NCBI GenBank assembly: GCA_002730525.1
Contig: PCAK01000036.1
Location: forward strand, 62,001 to 126,000
Length of the DNA stretch: 64,000 nucleotides
Origin: Acidobacteriota bacterium
Lineage (GTDB): Bacteria; Acidobacteriota; Vicinamibacteria; Vicinamibacterales; UBA823
Direction of reading: 5' to 3'
Shown piece by piece: positions 34,260 to 43,799 of the stretch. Made by a program: the position numbers and the translations under genes. Within the stretch, counting starts at the first letter, position 1, and each line of letters starts with the position of its first letter. Below the pieces are notes generated by a model. It searched no databases. It saw nothing but the letters and a program-made list of their open reading frames with translations, and was not told the origin of the DNA.

Positions 34260-35810
34260 ATGATCGACGCAGGCCAAGAGCACCCCAGTAGGGCAGTGGC
34301 CCTCGACGCCATCCTTCGACAGATCCTGACGAGCCGCGTCTACGACGTCGCCCGCGAGACGCCCCTGGACACGGCGGCCAAGCTCAGTGCACGTCTCGGC
34401 AATCAGGTGTTCCTGAAGCGCGAGGACCTTCAGCCGATCTTCAGCTTCAAGGTGCGCGGCGCCTACAACAAAATCGTTCAGCTCTCGGAGGCCGAGCGGG
34501 CGAAGGGCATCGTGACGGCCAGCGCCGGCAACCACGCGCAGGGCGTGGCCTTCGCCGCGAAGCGCCTAGGGATCCGGGCCGTGGTCGTCATGCCGCGAAC
34601 GACGCCAGCGATCAAGGTCGACGCCGTCGTCGAGATGGGCGCGGAGGTGATTCTCGAGGGGGACACCTTTGGCGAGGCGAAGGCGCGCTGCGACGCGCTC
34701 GTCGAGGAGACCGGCCTGACGTTCGTGCACCCGTTCGACGATCCGCTGGTCGTCGCGGGGCAGGGCACGATCGGCGACGAGATCCTCCGGCAGAGCCGAG
34801 AGCTGCCCGACGTCATCTTCGTGCCGATCGGCGGCGGCGGGCTCATCGCCGGGATCGGGGCGTTCATCAAGGCGTTGCGCCCCGAGATCCGGATCGTGGG
34901 TGTGGAGCCTTTCGAGGCCGACGCGATGTTCCAATCGATGGCGACCGGTGAGCGCGTGGTCCTGGATTCGGTGGGGATCTTCGCCGACGGCGTGGCGGTG
35001 CGGGAAGTTGGAGCGTTCACGATGGCCGTGGTGCAGCAGACCGTGGACGAGGTCCTCCGGGTGTCGAACGACGAGATCTGCGCCGCCCTCAAGGACATCT
35101 TCGACGACACGCGCTGCGTGATGGAGCCGGCGGGTGCGCTGGGCGTTGCGGGGATGAAGGCCTACGTCGAGCGCGAGCAGGTGCGTGGGCGCCATCTGGT
35201 CGCGATCCTGAGCGGCGCCAACATGAACTTCGACCGGCTACGTTTCGTGGCGGAGCGGGCGGAACTGGGCGAGGCGCGGGAGGCGGTGCTCGCCGTGACG
35301 ATTCCGGAGCGCCCCGGTGCGTTCAGGGAGTTCTGTGCGACGGTCGGCCGCCGGGTCGTCACCGAGTTTAACTATCGCTTGAGCGGGCGAGCCGAGGCTC
35401 ACATCTTCGTCGGCGTGACAATCCAGTCGAAGGCCGACGCGCAGGAACTCGCCGAGCGCCTGACTGCCGCGGGCTACGCCACGGTCGATCTGTCCGACAA
35501 CGAGGTGGCGAAGCTCCACGTGCGCCACATGGTCGGCGGGCGGGCGCCTGACGTGCGCAATGAACAGCTCTGCCGGTTCGAGTTCCCCGAGCGGCCGGGG
35601 GCGCTGATGCAGTTCCTCGAGCGACTCGGCGGCCGGTGGAACATCAGCCTGTTTCACTACCGGAATCACGGTGCGGACTTCGGCCGCGTCCTCGCGGCAT
35701 TCGAGGTGCCGGCGGACGAGCGTGCCGCGTTCGGCGAATTCCTCGACGGCCTCGGCTATCCGTACCATTTCGAGCCCGACAACGCCGCGTACTCGCTCTT
35801 TCTGTCGTGA
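34260..35810 (+). CDS. ilvA: Threonine ammonia-lyase, biosynthetic
   Basis: A 516-residue PLP enzyme that converts threonine to 2-oxobutyrate, the first step to isoleucine. The PLP lysine is Lys64 in FSFKVRGAYNK; TASAGNHAQGVAFAAKRLG and VPIGGGGLIAGIGAFIKA (phosphate loop) complete the catalytic domain. Two ACT-like regulatory modules follow from about residue 345: LAVTIPERPGAFREFCATVG and CRFEFPERPGALMQFLERLGG, as in the isoleucine-inhibited long form. ATG 34260 was taken since the upstream extension is not protein-like. It is convergent with thrC, with 7 bp between the stops, and lacks other ilv genes nearby. Confidence 0.95.
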   Translation: MIDAGQEHPSRAVALDAILRQILTSRVYDVARETPLDTAAKLSARLGNQVFLKREDLQPIFSFKVRGAYNKIVQLSEAERAKGIVTASAGNHAQGVAFAAKRLGIRAVVVMPRTTPAIKVDAVVEMGAEVILEGDTFGEAKARCDALVEETGLTFVHPFDDPLVVAGQGTIGDEILRQSRELPDVIFVPIGGGGLIAGIGAFIKALRPEIRIVGVEPFEADAMFQSMATGERVVLDSVGIFADGVAVREVGAFTMAVVQQTVDEVLRVSNDEICAALKDIFDDTRCVMEPAGALGVAGMKAYVEREQVRGRHLVAILSGANMNFDRLRFVAERAELGEAREAVLAVTIPERPGAFREFCATVGRRVVTEFNYRLSGRAEAHIFVGVTIQSKADAQELAERLTAAGYATVDLSDNEVAKLHVRHMVGGRAPDVRNEQLCRFEFPERPGALMQFLERLGGRWNISLFHYRNHGADFGRVLAAFEVPADERAAFGEFLDGLGYPYHFEPDNAAYSLFLS

Positions 35811-35817
35811 ACGCCAG

Positions 35818-37164
35818 TCAGGAGACGGGATGGGGCGATGGTCGCGAGGCGGCGCGGTCGACAGCGTCGCAGACGGCGCCATAGTCGTTCGGGAGGTCGA
35901 TCGCGCACCGCGCGTGGGCCGGCTCGACATCGGCCAGGGCGTGGGAGTGATACGCCCGCTTGAAGTCGGTGAACTTCAGGCCGTTCGCCGTGGAGATGAC
36001 GACGACGCGGTCGGTCGGCGCGATCTGACCGCGGTCGCGCAGTTTGATGAGCGCCGCGAGCGCCACGCCGGTATGCGGGCAGTTGAACATGCCGGTGAGG
36101 TCGGCTCTCGCGGCCGCGTCGGCGAGTTCGGTCTCGGTGGCCTGCTCGACGATCCCGTCGTAGCGCTGCAGCGTCCGGATCGCCTTCTTGATGGACACGG
36201 GATTCCCGATCTGAATGGCCGACGCCTGGGTCGGCTCGGCCTGGACCGGTTCGAATCGCCAGTCCTGCTGATAGGCGAGATAGAGCGGATTCGCCTTGGC
36301 CGCCTGAGCCACGACGATCTTCGGGCGCTTCCGGGTTAGGCCTAGGGCCTCCATCAGGTCGAGGCCGGCACCCAGGGCGCTGACGTTCCCGAGGTTGCCA
36401 CCCGGAATCACGAGAACGTCGGGGACCTCCCAGTCGAACTGCTGCACGATCTCGACCGCGACGGTCTTCTGGCCCTCGAGCCGGAGGCTGTTCATTGAAT
36501 TCGCGAGATAGATGCGCTCCTCTTCGGCGAGGCGCTGGACGATCGCCATGCAGCCGTCGAAATCGGTATCGAGTGCGAGGACGGTGGCCCCGTTGGCCAG
36601 CGGTTGGAGAAGTTGAGCTTGTGAGACCTTGCCCCGCGGCAGGATGACCAGGGCAGGAATGGCCGCCGCGGCCGCATAGGCGGCCAGCGCGGCCGAGGTG
36701 TCGCCAGTCGACGCGCACGCCACCGCCTGGATCGTCCGGCCCGCGCGCATCATCTGTCGGACGACCGAGACCAGGACGGTCATGCCGAGGTCCTTGAACG
36801 AACCGGTATGCGAGTTGCCGCAGAGCTTGATCCAGAGGTCATCGACCCCGATCTCCCGACCGAAGCGTTCGGCCCACAGAAGATTGGTCCCACCTTCGTC
36901 CATCGACACGATGTTGTCGTCGGCGAGTTCGGGGCAGACCCATTCCTTCTTTCCCCACACGGTCGAGCCGTAGGGCCAGACCGTGCGCTTGTATCGCTGG
37001 TCGAAGAGCTGGGTCCAGGCCGCGGCGGACCGGTGCCGGAGGGCATCGAGATCGTGCACCACCTCCAGCAGATCGCCACAGGTGGGGCAGCGATAGATCG
37101 GCTGCATCAGGGGGTGGTCGCCGTGGCAACCGGCGATGCAGCGAAAGACGGCTCGATATTCCAT
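35818..37164 (-). CDS. thrC: Threonine synthase
   Basis: A 448-residue PLP enzyme that makes threonine from O-phosphohomoserine. The PLP lysine is Lys124 in [28 protein letters not shown] and [16 protein letters not shown] are the following signature loops. At the N-terminus Cys9/Cys13 and Cys26/Cys29 (RCPTCGD) look like a zinc ribbon, common in this class. It is convergent with ilvA and 8 bp downstream of the exported protein gene at 37172 on the same strand. Product and consumer of threonine therefore sit tail to tail. Confidence 0.94.
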   Translation of the reverse strand: MEYRAVFRCIAGCHGDHPLMQPIYRCPTCGDLLEVVHDLDALRHRSAAAWTQLFDQRYKRTVWPYGSTVWGKKEWVCPELADDNIVSMDEGGTNLLWAERFGREIGVDDLWIKLCGNSHTGSFKDLGMTVLVSVVRQMMRAGRTIQAVACASTGDTSAALAAYAAAAAIPALVILPRGKVSQAQLLQPLANGATVLALDTDFDGCMAIVQRLAEEERIYLANSMNSLRLEGQKTVAVEIVQQFDWEVPDVLVIPGGNLGNVSALGAGLDLMEALGLTRKRPKIVVAQAAKANPLYLAYQQDWRFEPVQAEPTQASAIQIGNPVSIKKAIRTLQRYDGIVEQATETELADAAARADLTGMFNCPHTGVALAALIKLRDRGQIAPTDRVVVISTANGLKFTDFKRAYHSHALADVEPAHARCAIDLPNDYGAVCDAVDRAASRPSPHPVS

Positions 37165-37171
37165 CTCGGTC

Positions 37172-38356
37172 CTAGGGCTCTGCGCCCGAGCGGTCCATCA
37201 CGACGAACGACACATCCTCGACGAGACTGGCGTCGGCGAGATGGTCGATGACCTGGATCTGGAGCGTATACGTCCCTTCGGGGAACGATTGGAGCGGGAC
37301 GCCCTGCGACGTCGGAAGCTGCGCGCCGACGGCTCGCAGATCGAACTCGTCCGGCAGCGTCTCGATGTTGAAGTCCTGGGGCGCCGTCGACCGGAAGGGC
37401 TCCACGCGTCCCATGGTCAGGCTGTAGAACGTATAGCGCACGCTAACGTTCGGGCGACCCCGCGAGTCCGTGAGCAGGTTGTACATGAAGAACACGAGCG
37501 ACAGATTGTCCCGGGAATCGAAGATTGTGTCGCGGACCGGCGTGATCTCCGCGCCGCCGAGGGCATACGGACGCCCGAGCTGTTCCGTCGCCGACAACGG
37601 CGCGGCAAGCGGCTCGATGGCATCGGCCACGATCACGCTGCTCAGCTGGAGGCGGTCGAGATCGAACGCGGGGACGTGGAGGCGTCGTTTGAGAAGCGCC
37701 GACTTCGCGTCCGGCCGGGCGGAGCCGTCGAGGGCCGCTTCTCGAATCGCGACGTAGACGTCGTAGTCGCCCGGCTCGACGGTGAGCGAGCGGCGAATCG
37801 TGTATGGGGCCGAGTCGTTCGTGCCGCCGAGATCGATGAAGTGGACATCCTCGAACGGGTAGGTGGCCTCGTCGATGCCCTCGGGGTGTGCGAGACGCAG
37901 CATGGCCGCATTTTCGGCGGCGACCGGCGTGCCGCGAGGGACGAAGTCCCGTTCCGGCACGTTGATGGGCACTTCGCCGGGACCGAAGCCGGTGAGCCGC
38001 CGCCGCCGCATCCGCTCGCGGCCGGCCCTGGAGTTCTCGCCATGCTGGGCGACGCGCACGTAGACGCTCGCCGTCTGGAACGCGTCGGGCGCTTCGTCGA
38101 CCACGACGCTGAACGGGATGTAGACGCTGCCGTCCTCACCGCGGAGGAGATGATGGCTCCACTTCAACCAAGCGTCGCCGCCGGCGTACCCACCGTCCGC
38201 CACGGCATCCACCATCTGCGTCAGACGGGCCGCTTCGTCACGCTGGTCCCAGGTCAGCATCTTCTGAGCCGCCGACGGTGACGCGAGGAGGATGAGTGGG
38301 ATGAGGAGACAGAGCACGGCACGGTCCCAGAGGTCGACGGATCGCCAGTCGCGCAT
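37172..38356 (-). CDS. Exported protein of unknown function
   Basis: A 394-residue protein with a signal peptide ([19 protein letters not shown]). I do not recognise a named domain. The sequence has beta-rich repeats: [30 protein letters not shown] and [20 protein letters not shown] suggest Ig-like or fibronectin-like sheets. ATG 38356 was preferred to GTG 38371 because it puts the hydrophobic segment at the usual distance. It is 7 bp upstream of thrC and may drive or share its transcript, an unexpected pairing. Acidobacterial exported proteins of this look are usually annotated hypothetical. Confidence 0.7.
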   Translation of the reverse strand: MRDWRSVDLWDRAVLCLLIPLILLASPSAAQKMLTWDQRDEAARLTQMVDAVADGGYAGGDAWLKWSHHLLRGEDGSVYIPFSVVVDEAPDAFQTASVYVRVAQHGENSRAGRERMRRRRLTGFGPGEVPINVPERDFVPRGTPVAAENAAMLRLAHPEGIDEATYPFEDVHFIDLGGTNDSAPYTIRRSLTVEPGDYDVYVAIREAALDGSARPDAKSALLKRRLHVPAFDLDRLQLSSVIVADAIEPLAAPLSATEQLGRPYALGGAEITPVRDTIFDSRDNLSLVFFMYNLLTDSRGRPNVSVRYTFYSLTMGRVEPFRSTAPQDFNIETLPDEFDLRAVGAQLPTSQGVPLQSFPEGTYTLQIQVIDHLADASLVEDVSFVVMDRSGAEP

Positions 38357-38522
38357 GGCCACTCTGCTCACTGTCGTGTTGACGACCCAGATATTGTACT
38401 CCGGGGGCGACAGGGCCGGTGACCAAATTCAAGTAGGATGAGCCGCGTTGGCGTGAACCGGCGGCAGGACGCGCAGCGTCGAACGGGCAGCCGCGTCTGA
38501 CGCCACTGGAGTACTCTCTCAG

Positions 38523-39608
38523 ATGTCAACGATGAGCAAGCGGGCGATCTTCGAGGCCAGCCATCCAGGAGTGTTCTTCCTGGATGAACGCGACCCGGCC
38601 GGCCTCGCGGCCTTCCTGCGGCACAAGGGATGGCTGGCTTCCGACGAAGCTGTGCGTGGGCTCTCGAAACCCGGTGAGGGGAACATGAACCTCACCCTCC
38701 GGGTGGCGACATCCCAGCGCACGCTCATCGCGAAGCAGGCGCGGCCGTGGGTCGAGAAGTACGAGCATATTGCGGCGCCCCCGGAACGCGCTCTCGTCGA
38801 AGGACGCTTCTACGAGTTGATGGCGCAATATCCCGCGCTGCGGGACCGGATGCCGCGATTGCTGGGCTTCGCGCCCGAGGAGCGGATCCTTCTGTTGGAA
38901 GACCTGGGGTCGGGCGCTGACTATACGGACCTGTACGCCGGCGAGCGACTGAGCGAGGCCGATCTGGACGCTCTGGTGGATATGCTCGCCTCGCTGCATC
39001 GAGCCTTCGTGGGGTTCCAGGACGACGGCCTCTTCACCAACCGGGCGATGCGCGAATTGAACCACCAGCACATCTTCCGGGTGCCGCTGGATGCTAGCAA
39101 TGGGCTGGATCTGGACGCGCTGACCCCCGGGCTGTCCGGGGCAGCGACCAAACTGCGCGAGGATACGGATTTCGTGGCGGCCGTCGAGACTCTGGGACGC
39201 GTCTATCTACGCGACGGCGGGACACTGCTGCACGGGGATTTCTTTCCGGGTAGCTGGCTGCGGACGGCGGAGGGGCCGCGGATCATCGATCCGGAGTTCT
39301 GCTTCCTTGGCGCGCCCGAGTTCGACGTCGGAGTGTTGGTGGCCCATCTTCTCCTTGCGGATCAGCCACCAGCGATCGTCGACCGAGCGCTGACAGGCTA
39401 TGCCGAGCGGATCGGGACGCGGCCCGATGAGGCGAGCCGGGCGTTGGTGATGCGGTTTGCCGGAGTGGAGATGATGCGACGGTTGATCGGCGTGGCACAG
39501 TTACCACTGACTGCGAGCCTGGCGCGGAAGCGAACATGGCTGCGGCAGGTGCGGGAGATGGTGTCCTCCGCAGCGAGGCAGACGCGGTCGTCAGGTGGAG
39601 GAGGCTGA
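38523..39608 (+). CDS. Phosphotransferase family protein, methylthioribose/choline-kinase-like
   Basis: A 361-residue protein-kinase-fold small-molecule kinase. Signature segments are LSKPGEGNMNLTLRV (nucleotide loop), IAKQARPWVEKYEHIAAP with the ATP-binding Lys, GGTLLHGDFFPGSWL (catalytic loop with Asp) and IIDPEFCFLGAPEFDVG (metal-binding DPE). The GSW and FDVG context is closest to 5-methylthioribose kinase; choline or aminoglycoside phosphotransferases are the broader family. The next gene starts inside its stop (TGATG). It is divergent from the exported protein at 37172. The substrate is undetermined. Confidence 0.75.
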   Translation: MSTMSKRAIFEASHPGVFFLDERDPAGLAAFLRHKGWLASDEAVRGLSKPGEGNMNLTLRVATSQRTLIAKQARPWVEKYEHIAAPPERALVEGRFYELMAQYPALRDRMPRLLGFAPEERILLLEDLGSGADYTDLYAGERLSEADLDALVDMLASLHRAFVGFQDDGLFTNRAMRELNHQHIFRVPLDASNGLDLDALTPGLSGAATKLREDTDFVAAVETLGRVYLRDGGTLLHGDFFPGSWLRTAEGPRIIDPEFCFLGAPEFDVGVLVAHLLLADQPPAIVDRALTGYAERIGTRPDEASRALVMRFAGVEMMRRLIGVAQLPLTASLARKRTWLRQVREMVSSAARQTRSSGGGG

Positions 39609-40846
39609 TGGTCGAGACGATTCGTCGGACGGTGTGTGCCGGCCTGATCGCATCGATGGCGGGGTGTTCTTCAGCGGTGCCTCCGGGGGCCGAGGTCATG
39701 ACCCGGGATCCCGGGTCAGCAGTCGAGGAGTCCGGCCTCGTCGCGCTCACGACCGTCGACGCCGAGAAGCGCTTCGTCCTTCGCCGTCCGGCCGAGCGGG
39801 CGGCGTGGAATGGCCGGCTGCTCGTCGCGGCACACGGCGGCAGCGGAGGTCCGGCGCTGGCTGCGGATGGCACCCAGATGGGCACGAGCGAGACCTCGCT
39901 CGACGACGTGATCGGAGCGTACGCCGTCGAGCATGGCTTTGCCTACGCGAGTGTCGACCGAGACGGCGTCGGTGGGACACGCGAAGGGTTGGCGATCGTC
40001 GTGGAGTTCGCGGCGTGGGCGCGCGATCGGGCGGGCGACCTCCTGGGGCGCGACGTCGAGGCCCTCTACCTCGTGGGGCTGTCGGCGGGCGGTGCGATCG
40101 CACGCTACGCCGCCGAGGATCCCGCGCTGCCGTTCGACGGCGTCGTCATCATCGCTGGCGGGGCCGGCGATACGGCGACCGGGCTCGATCGCCTGGCGCG
40201 ACGCGTCGCGCTCTGGCCGGCGATCGATCCACGTGATCATCCGGCGGTGGGCGACGATGTCCCTGCGGTCCTGGCGTACGCGGCCGAAGGCGCTGGCACG
40301 CCGGTGGCCGCTCGACCGCTCTGGCCGTTCATTGGATCGTCCGCGTCGGCCGCGGGCCTCGAGCGAGCGCTCGCGGGCTACGGAGTGGAGGATCTGGGAG
40401 CGGCCGAACTGGAGGGGTTTCGGGTCGAGGACCAGGCCGAGCGGCCAGGGTTCATCGAGCGCTTGCGACGTGGAGATACCTCGGGCCAGGTGCTGGTGCC
40501 GACAATCGAGGTCGTCGGCACCTACGACGACTTCGTCCTGCCGGAGATCCTGGCTTACAAGCGAAAGGTGCTGGCGGATGCCGTGGCAGGGAACCGCCAC
40601 CGGCTCTACCAGGTTCGTCGCGCGTGGCACATCTCCAGGGAAGACGACGCCCTGGAAGGGTTCCGGCACCGGATGTCGCGGATGGGCATCGGCGCGGAGG
40701 CACAGACAGCGGCGGGCGAGTACGGCTCCTACGTGCGCGCAGTGCGGGACGCGCTCGACCTCATCAACAGGTGGGTGACCGACGGCGTGGCCGCCCCGGA
40801 CGATCGGACCGTCGATGACGGTGCCGGCATCATGTCGGGAGAGTGA
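39608..40846 (+). CDS. Lipoprotein alpha/beta hydrolase
   Basis: A 412-residue protein starting at ATG 39608 within the stop of the preceding kinase gene. The N-terminus has a lipoprotein signal (GLIASMAGCSS). An alpha/beta-hydrolase core follows: RLLVAAHGGSGG, YASVDRDGVGGTREGLAIV and the nucleophile elbow VGLSAGGAIARYAA. An acid in VVGTYDDFVLP and a His in RRAWHISRED near the C-terminus could complete the triad. It may be an esterase, lipase or depolymerase at the membrane; the physiological substrate is unknown. Translational coupling to a small-molecule kinase is unusual. Confidence 0.75.
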   Translation: MVETIRRTVCAGLIASMAGCSSAVPPGAEVMTRDPGSAVEESGLVALTTVDAEKRFVLRRPAERAAWNGRLLVAAHGGSGGPALAADGTQMGTSETSLDDVIGAYAVEHGFAYASVDRDGVGGTREGLAIVVEFAAWARDRAGDLLGRDVEALYLVGLSAGGAIARYAAEDPALPFDGVVIIAGGAGDTATGLDRLARRVALWPAIDPRDHPAVGDDVPAVLAYAAEGAGTPVAARPLWPFIGSSASAAGLERALAGYGVEDLGAAELEGFRVEDQAERPGFIERLRRGDTSGQVLVPTIEVVGTYDDFVLPEILAYKRKVLADAVAGNRHRLYQVRRAWHISREDDALEGFRHRMSRMGIGAEAQTAAGEYGSYVRAVRDALDLINRWVTDGVAAPDDRTVDDGAGIMSGE

Positions 40847-40940
40847 GTGCTCCAGTTGGGGCGGAGCCTCGCCTCACCATGGCCGGGGGATCGGCGGCGG
40901 ATGTCAGGAGCCATTCTCGCAGAGCTGAGTGCCGCTCGGG

Positions 40941-41165
40941 TCAGTTCGGGGCGACGTCGGCCTCGGCGCCAACAAGGTCGAGGGTGAAGCGCACCGGCAT
41001 GTCACCCGCCGGGGCGGTCGAACTCAACATGGCCGCCACTTCGAGCACGGTGCCGCGTGACAGGCGCAGCGGTTCGGTCAGCCAGTACCGTGTGCGCCAC
41101 TCGGGCCGGGCGCTGGCCAGAAGGATGGGATGGTGCTCTGACTTCATCGGGGTATCCCCGCACAC
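40941..41165 (-). pseudogene. C-terminal-like fragment of an exported redox or hypothetical protein
   Basis: This 74-codon minus-strand frame starts at a GTG and has a stop nine codons further upstream. The peptide segment YWLTEPLRLSRGTVLEVAAML and the following DMPVRFTLDLVG look like the end of a beta-sandwich domain seen in some redoxin-linked proteins. No N-terminal part exists upstream in any frame, so it is either a remnant or a small gene. The rest of 40847-41413 shows no other credible ORF. Confidence 0.3.
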
Positions 41166-41413
41166 CGCCGTTGCGCGAAACCCTCCCTGTCAGGATCAGG
41201 AAGGGGAGAGCGCGCCCCGCGAACGTAGGAATCGAATGAATGCCGGTTCGAAATCATATACTAGGGGCTCGCCCGGTCGAGGCGACAGGCGCTGGAACTT
41301 ACTGACAAATTGACAACTTGCGAGGGCTCGGCCACAATCGGCGGCTTGACGGGGTACTGGATCGAGATGGCGCAGGTGGTGACGAAGAGCGCCCTGTAGG
41401 AGGCAGAATTCGA

Positions 41414-42532
41414 ATGGCCAAGAAACTGAATCGGCGGGATTTTGTGCTGACGGGTGCGGCGGCTGCCGGCCTGGCGGCGACACGGCCGGCGTTCGGGCGC
41501 GCGCCGGCGTTGCAGATGTCGAGTGCGCGACCCGTGGTCGTGGCCTCGGGCAACGGACACCGGTCGCGGAACGCCGACAATGAGACGTGCGTCGAGGTGG
41601 CGTTCCGGATGATGACCGCCGGCGAGGATGTCCTCGACTCGCTCATCGCAGGCGTGAACATCGTCGAACTGGACCCGGAGGACGCGAGCGTCGGCTACGG
41701 TGGACGCCCGAACGCCGAAGGGATCGTGCAACTCGATTCGTGCTGCATGCACGGCCCGAAACGACAGGCCGGCGGCGTGGGTGCCATCGAGGGGGTGCGA
41801 GCCCCGTCACTGGTGGCCAAGGCGGTGATGGAGTACACCGACCACCACCTTCTCGTGGGCGCCGGGGCGCAACAGTTTGCGCGGAATCTTGGCTTCGAGA
41901 TCGAGGACGATCTGAACACCGAGAACTCGCGGCGCCAGTATCTCGAGTGGAAGCGGCGGACCGATCCTGGGCACTATCTGACTCCAGAAGAGCGGATTCA
42001 GGCCGGCTTGCAGGCCGGGCTCGACATGGTGGCCGAGGGCATCATCCCCGAGGACGAATTCTGGGGCACGATCAACTGCGACGGCGTCAATGCGCGTGGT
42101 GAGGTCTGCGGCGTCACGACGACGAGCGGGCTGTCGTGGAAGATTCCGGGCCGTGTCGGCGATTCGCCGATTCTTGGTGCCGGGTTGTACGTCGACGGAA
42201 CCTACGGCGCCGCCGGGTCGACGGGGCGCGGGGAGGCGAACCTGTACAGCTTGGCGTCCTTCGTGATCGTCGAGGAGCTTCGGCGCGGCATGAGCCCGAA
42301 AGATGCCGGCATGGAGGGCCTCAAGCGGATCCAGGAGAACACGGTGGAGAAGCGATTGCTGAACGATGACGGCAACCCGTCGTTCGGCGTCAACTTCTAC
42401 ATCATCAACGCCAAGGGCGACTACGCCGGTGTGTCGATGTATGAGAGCGAGCGCGGCCGGTACGCGGTCTGCACCGAGAACGGGCCGGAGTTGGCTCCGC
42501 TCGACGGACTGCTGCAGCGGCCGAACGCCTAG
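41414..42532 (+). CDS. Tat-exported glycosylasparaginase family protein (tandem copy 1)
   Basis: A 372-residue Ntn-hydrolase of the AGA family, starting at ATG 41414 with AGGAGG at 41398-41403. The Tat signal is LNRRDFVLTGAAAAG, ending near AFGRAP. It aligns closely with the next gene and with 10828-11961: LDSCCMHGP, YTDHHLLVGAGAQQFARNLGF, IPGRVGDSPILGAGLYVDG. The predicted nucleophile is Thr219 in FWGTINCDG, again after Gly. 36 bp separates it from its tandem copy. The substrate is predicted to be a GlcNAc-Asn or related N-acyl-Asn, in the periplasm. Confidence 0.88.
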   Translation: MAKKLNRRDFVLTGAAAAGLAATRPAFGRAPALQMSSARPVVVASGNGHRSRNADNETCVEVAFRMMTAGEDVLDSLIAGVNIVELDPEDASVGYGGRPNAEGIVQLDSCCMHGPKRQAGGVGAIEGVRAPSLVAKAVMEYTDHHLLVGAGAQQFARNLGFEIEDDLNTENSRRQYLEWKRRTDPGHYLTPEERIQAGLQAGLDMVAEGIIPEDEFWGTINCDGVNARGEVCGVTTTSGLSWKIPGRVGDSPILGAGLYVDGTYGAAGSTGRGEANLYSLASFVIVEELRRGMSPKDAGMEGLKRIQENTVEKRLLNDDGNPSFGVNFYIINAKGDYAGVSMYESERGRYAVCTENGPELAPLDGLLQRPNA

Positions 42533-42568
42533 ACCGGCCCGGCGCCGGACCGAGGGGAAGCAGACGCT

Positions 42569-43696
42569 ATGCGAACGAGGATCAATCGACGGGATTTCAT
42601 GCTGACGGGCGCAGCTGCCACGGGCCTCGCGGCGGGTTCGCCTCGACGTGCGTTCGGTCGGGCACCGGCGGTGCAAACGTCGTCAGTCAGACCCGTGGTC
42701 ATCGCCTCCGGGAACGGTCATACGATCCGCAACGGCGGCTCCGAGACGTGCGTCGAGACGGCGTTCCGGATGTTGACCGATGGCACGGATGTGCTGGAGT
42801 CGTTGATCGCCGGCGTCAACCTCAACGAGCTCGATCCGGCGGACGGCGGGGTTGGATTCGGGGGATCGCCCAATGCGGACGGCGTCGTGCAGCTCGATTC
42901 GTGCTGCATGCACGGGCCGACCCGACGCGCCGGCGGCGTGGCAGCGATCGAAGGTGTCAAGACCCCGTCGCTCGTCGCGCATGCCGTGATGCAGTACACG
43001 GATCACCATCTGCTCGCGGGCCGCGACGCCACGGACTTCGCGCGCAACATGGGCTTCACCGTGCACGACGATCTAAATAGTGAGCGGTCGCGCGAGCGGT
43101 GGCTGGAGTGGAAGCGGCGGATCGATCCCGGGCACTACCTCGATCCGAAGCAGCGTGCATGGGCCGGGCACGAGGCGGGCCTCGGGATGATGGCCGACGG
43201 CCTGATCTCGGAGCACGACTTCTTCGGCACGATCAACTGCGACGGGATCAACGCGCGCGGCGAGATCTGCGGCGTGACGACGACGAGTGGCCTGGCGTGG
43301 AAGATTCCGGGGCGGGTCGGCGACTCGCCGATTCTGGGCGCGGGACTCTATGTCGACGGGACGTACGGCGCCGCGGGGTCGACGGGGCGAGGCGAGGCGA
43401 ATCTGTACAACCTCACGTCATATCTCATCGTCGAGAATCTCCGTCGCGGCATGAGCCCGAAGGACGCCGGCCTCGACGGGCTGAGGCGGATCAAAGAGAA
43501 CACGGTCGAGCAGCGTCTCCTGAACAGCCGAGGAGAGCCGGGGTTCGGCATCAGCTTCTACGTGCTGAATGCCAAGGGAGAGTACGCCGGAGTCTCGATG
43601 TACGCGAACGAGCGGAGCCGCTACGCGGTCTGCACCGAGAATGGTGCGGAACTGGCGCCGCTGGAGCCGTTGCTGGCGAACTCGGCGAGGGACTGA
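42569..43696 (+). CDS. Tat-exported glycosylasparaginase family protein (tandem copy 2)
   Basis: A 375-residue paralogue of the preceding gene, with Tat signal INRRDFMLTGAAATG and the same AFGRAP junction. LDSCCMHGP, YTDHHLLAGRDATDFARNMGF and IPGRVGDSPILGAGLYVDG are retained; the nucleophile is predicted as Thr221 in FFGTINCDG. The two copies differ most in the signal region, in the helix after DHHLL and near the C-terminus, so the duplication is not recent. It is followed by the hairpin at 43751-43781, which probably ends the transcript. Confidence 0.88.
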   Translation: MRTRINRRDFMLTGAAATGLAAGSPRRAFGRAPAVQTSSVRPVVIASGNGHTIRNGGSETCVETAFRMLTDGTDVLESLIAGVNLNELDPADGGVGFGGSPNADGVVQLDSCCMHGPTRRAGGVAAIEGVKTPSLVAHAVMQYTDHHLLAGRDATDFARNMGFTVHDDLNSERSRERWLEWKRRIDPGHYLDPKQRAWAGHEAGLGMMADGLISEHDFFGTINCDGINARGEICGVTTTSGLAWKIPGRVGDSPILGAGLYVDGTYGAAGSTGRGEANLYNLTSYLIVENLRRGMSPKDAGLDGLRRIKENTVEQRLLNSRGEPGFGISFYVLNAKGEYAGVSMYANERSRYAVCTENGAELAPLEPLLANSARD

Positions 43697-43750
43697 GCCG
43701 CGGCAGACCAGCGTCGAAGTCGAGTCAGGGTCGCCTCACACAGACCACGG

Positions 43751-43787
43751 ACGGCCGATGCACGCGAGGTGCATCGGCCGTTCTTCG
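43751..43787 (+). terminator. Intrinsic terminator-like hairpin
   Basis: ACGGCCGATGCA (43751-43762) and TGCATCGGCCGT (43770-43781) form a perfect 12-bp stem with a CGCGAGG loop, followed by TCTTCG. It stands 55 bp after the second tandem glycosylasparaginase and 19 bp before the cupin ATG, so it separates the two genes. The T-run is weak, so a regulatory hairpin in the cupin leader is also possible. Confidence 0.65.
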
Positions 43788-43799
43788 TACGAGGAGACG

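Noticed and set aside
40843-41313. 156-codon plus-strand frame after the lipoprotein hydrolase
   Set aside because: No homology, signal or ribosome site is seen, and it overlaps the stop of the real gene and the minus-strand fragment.
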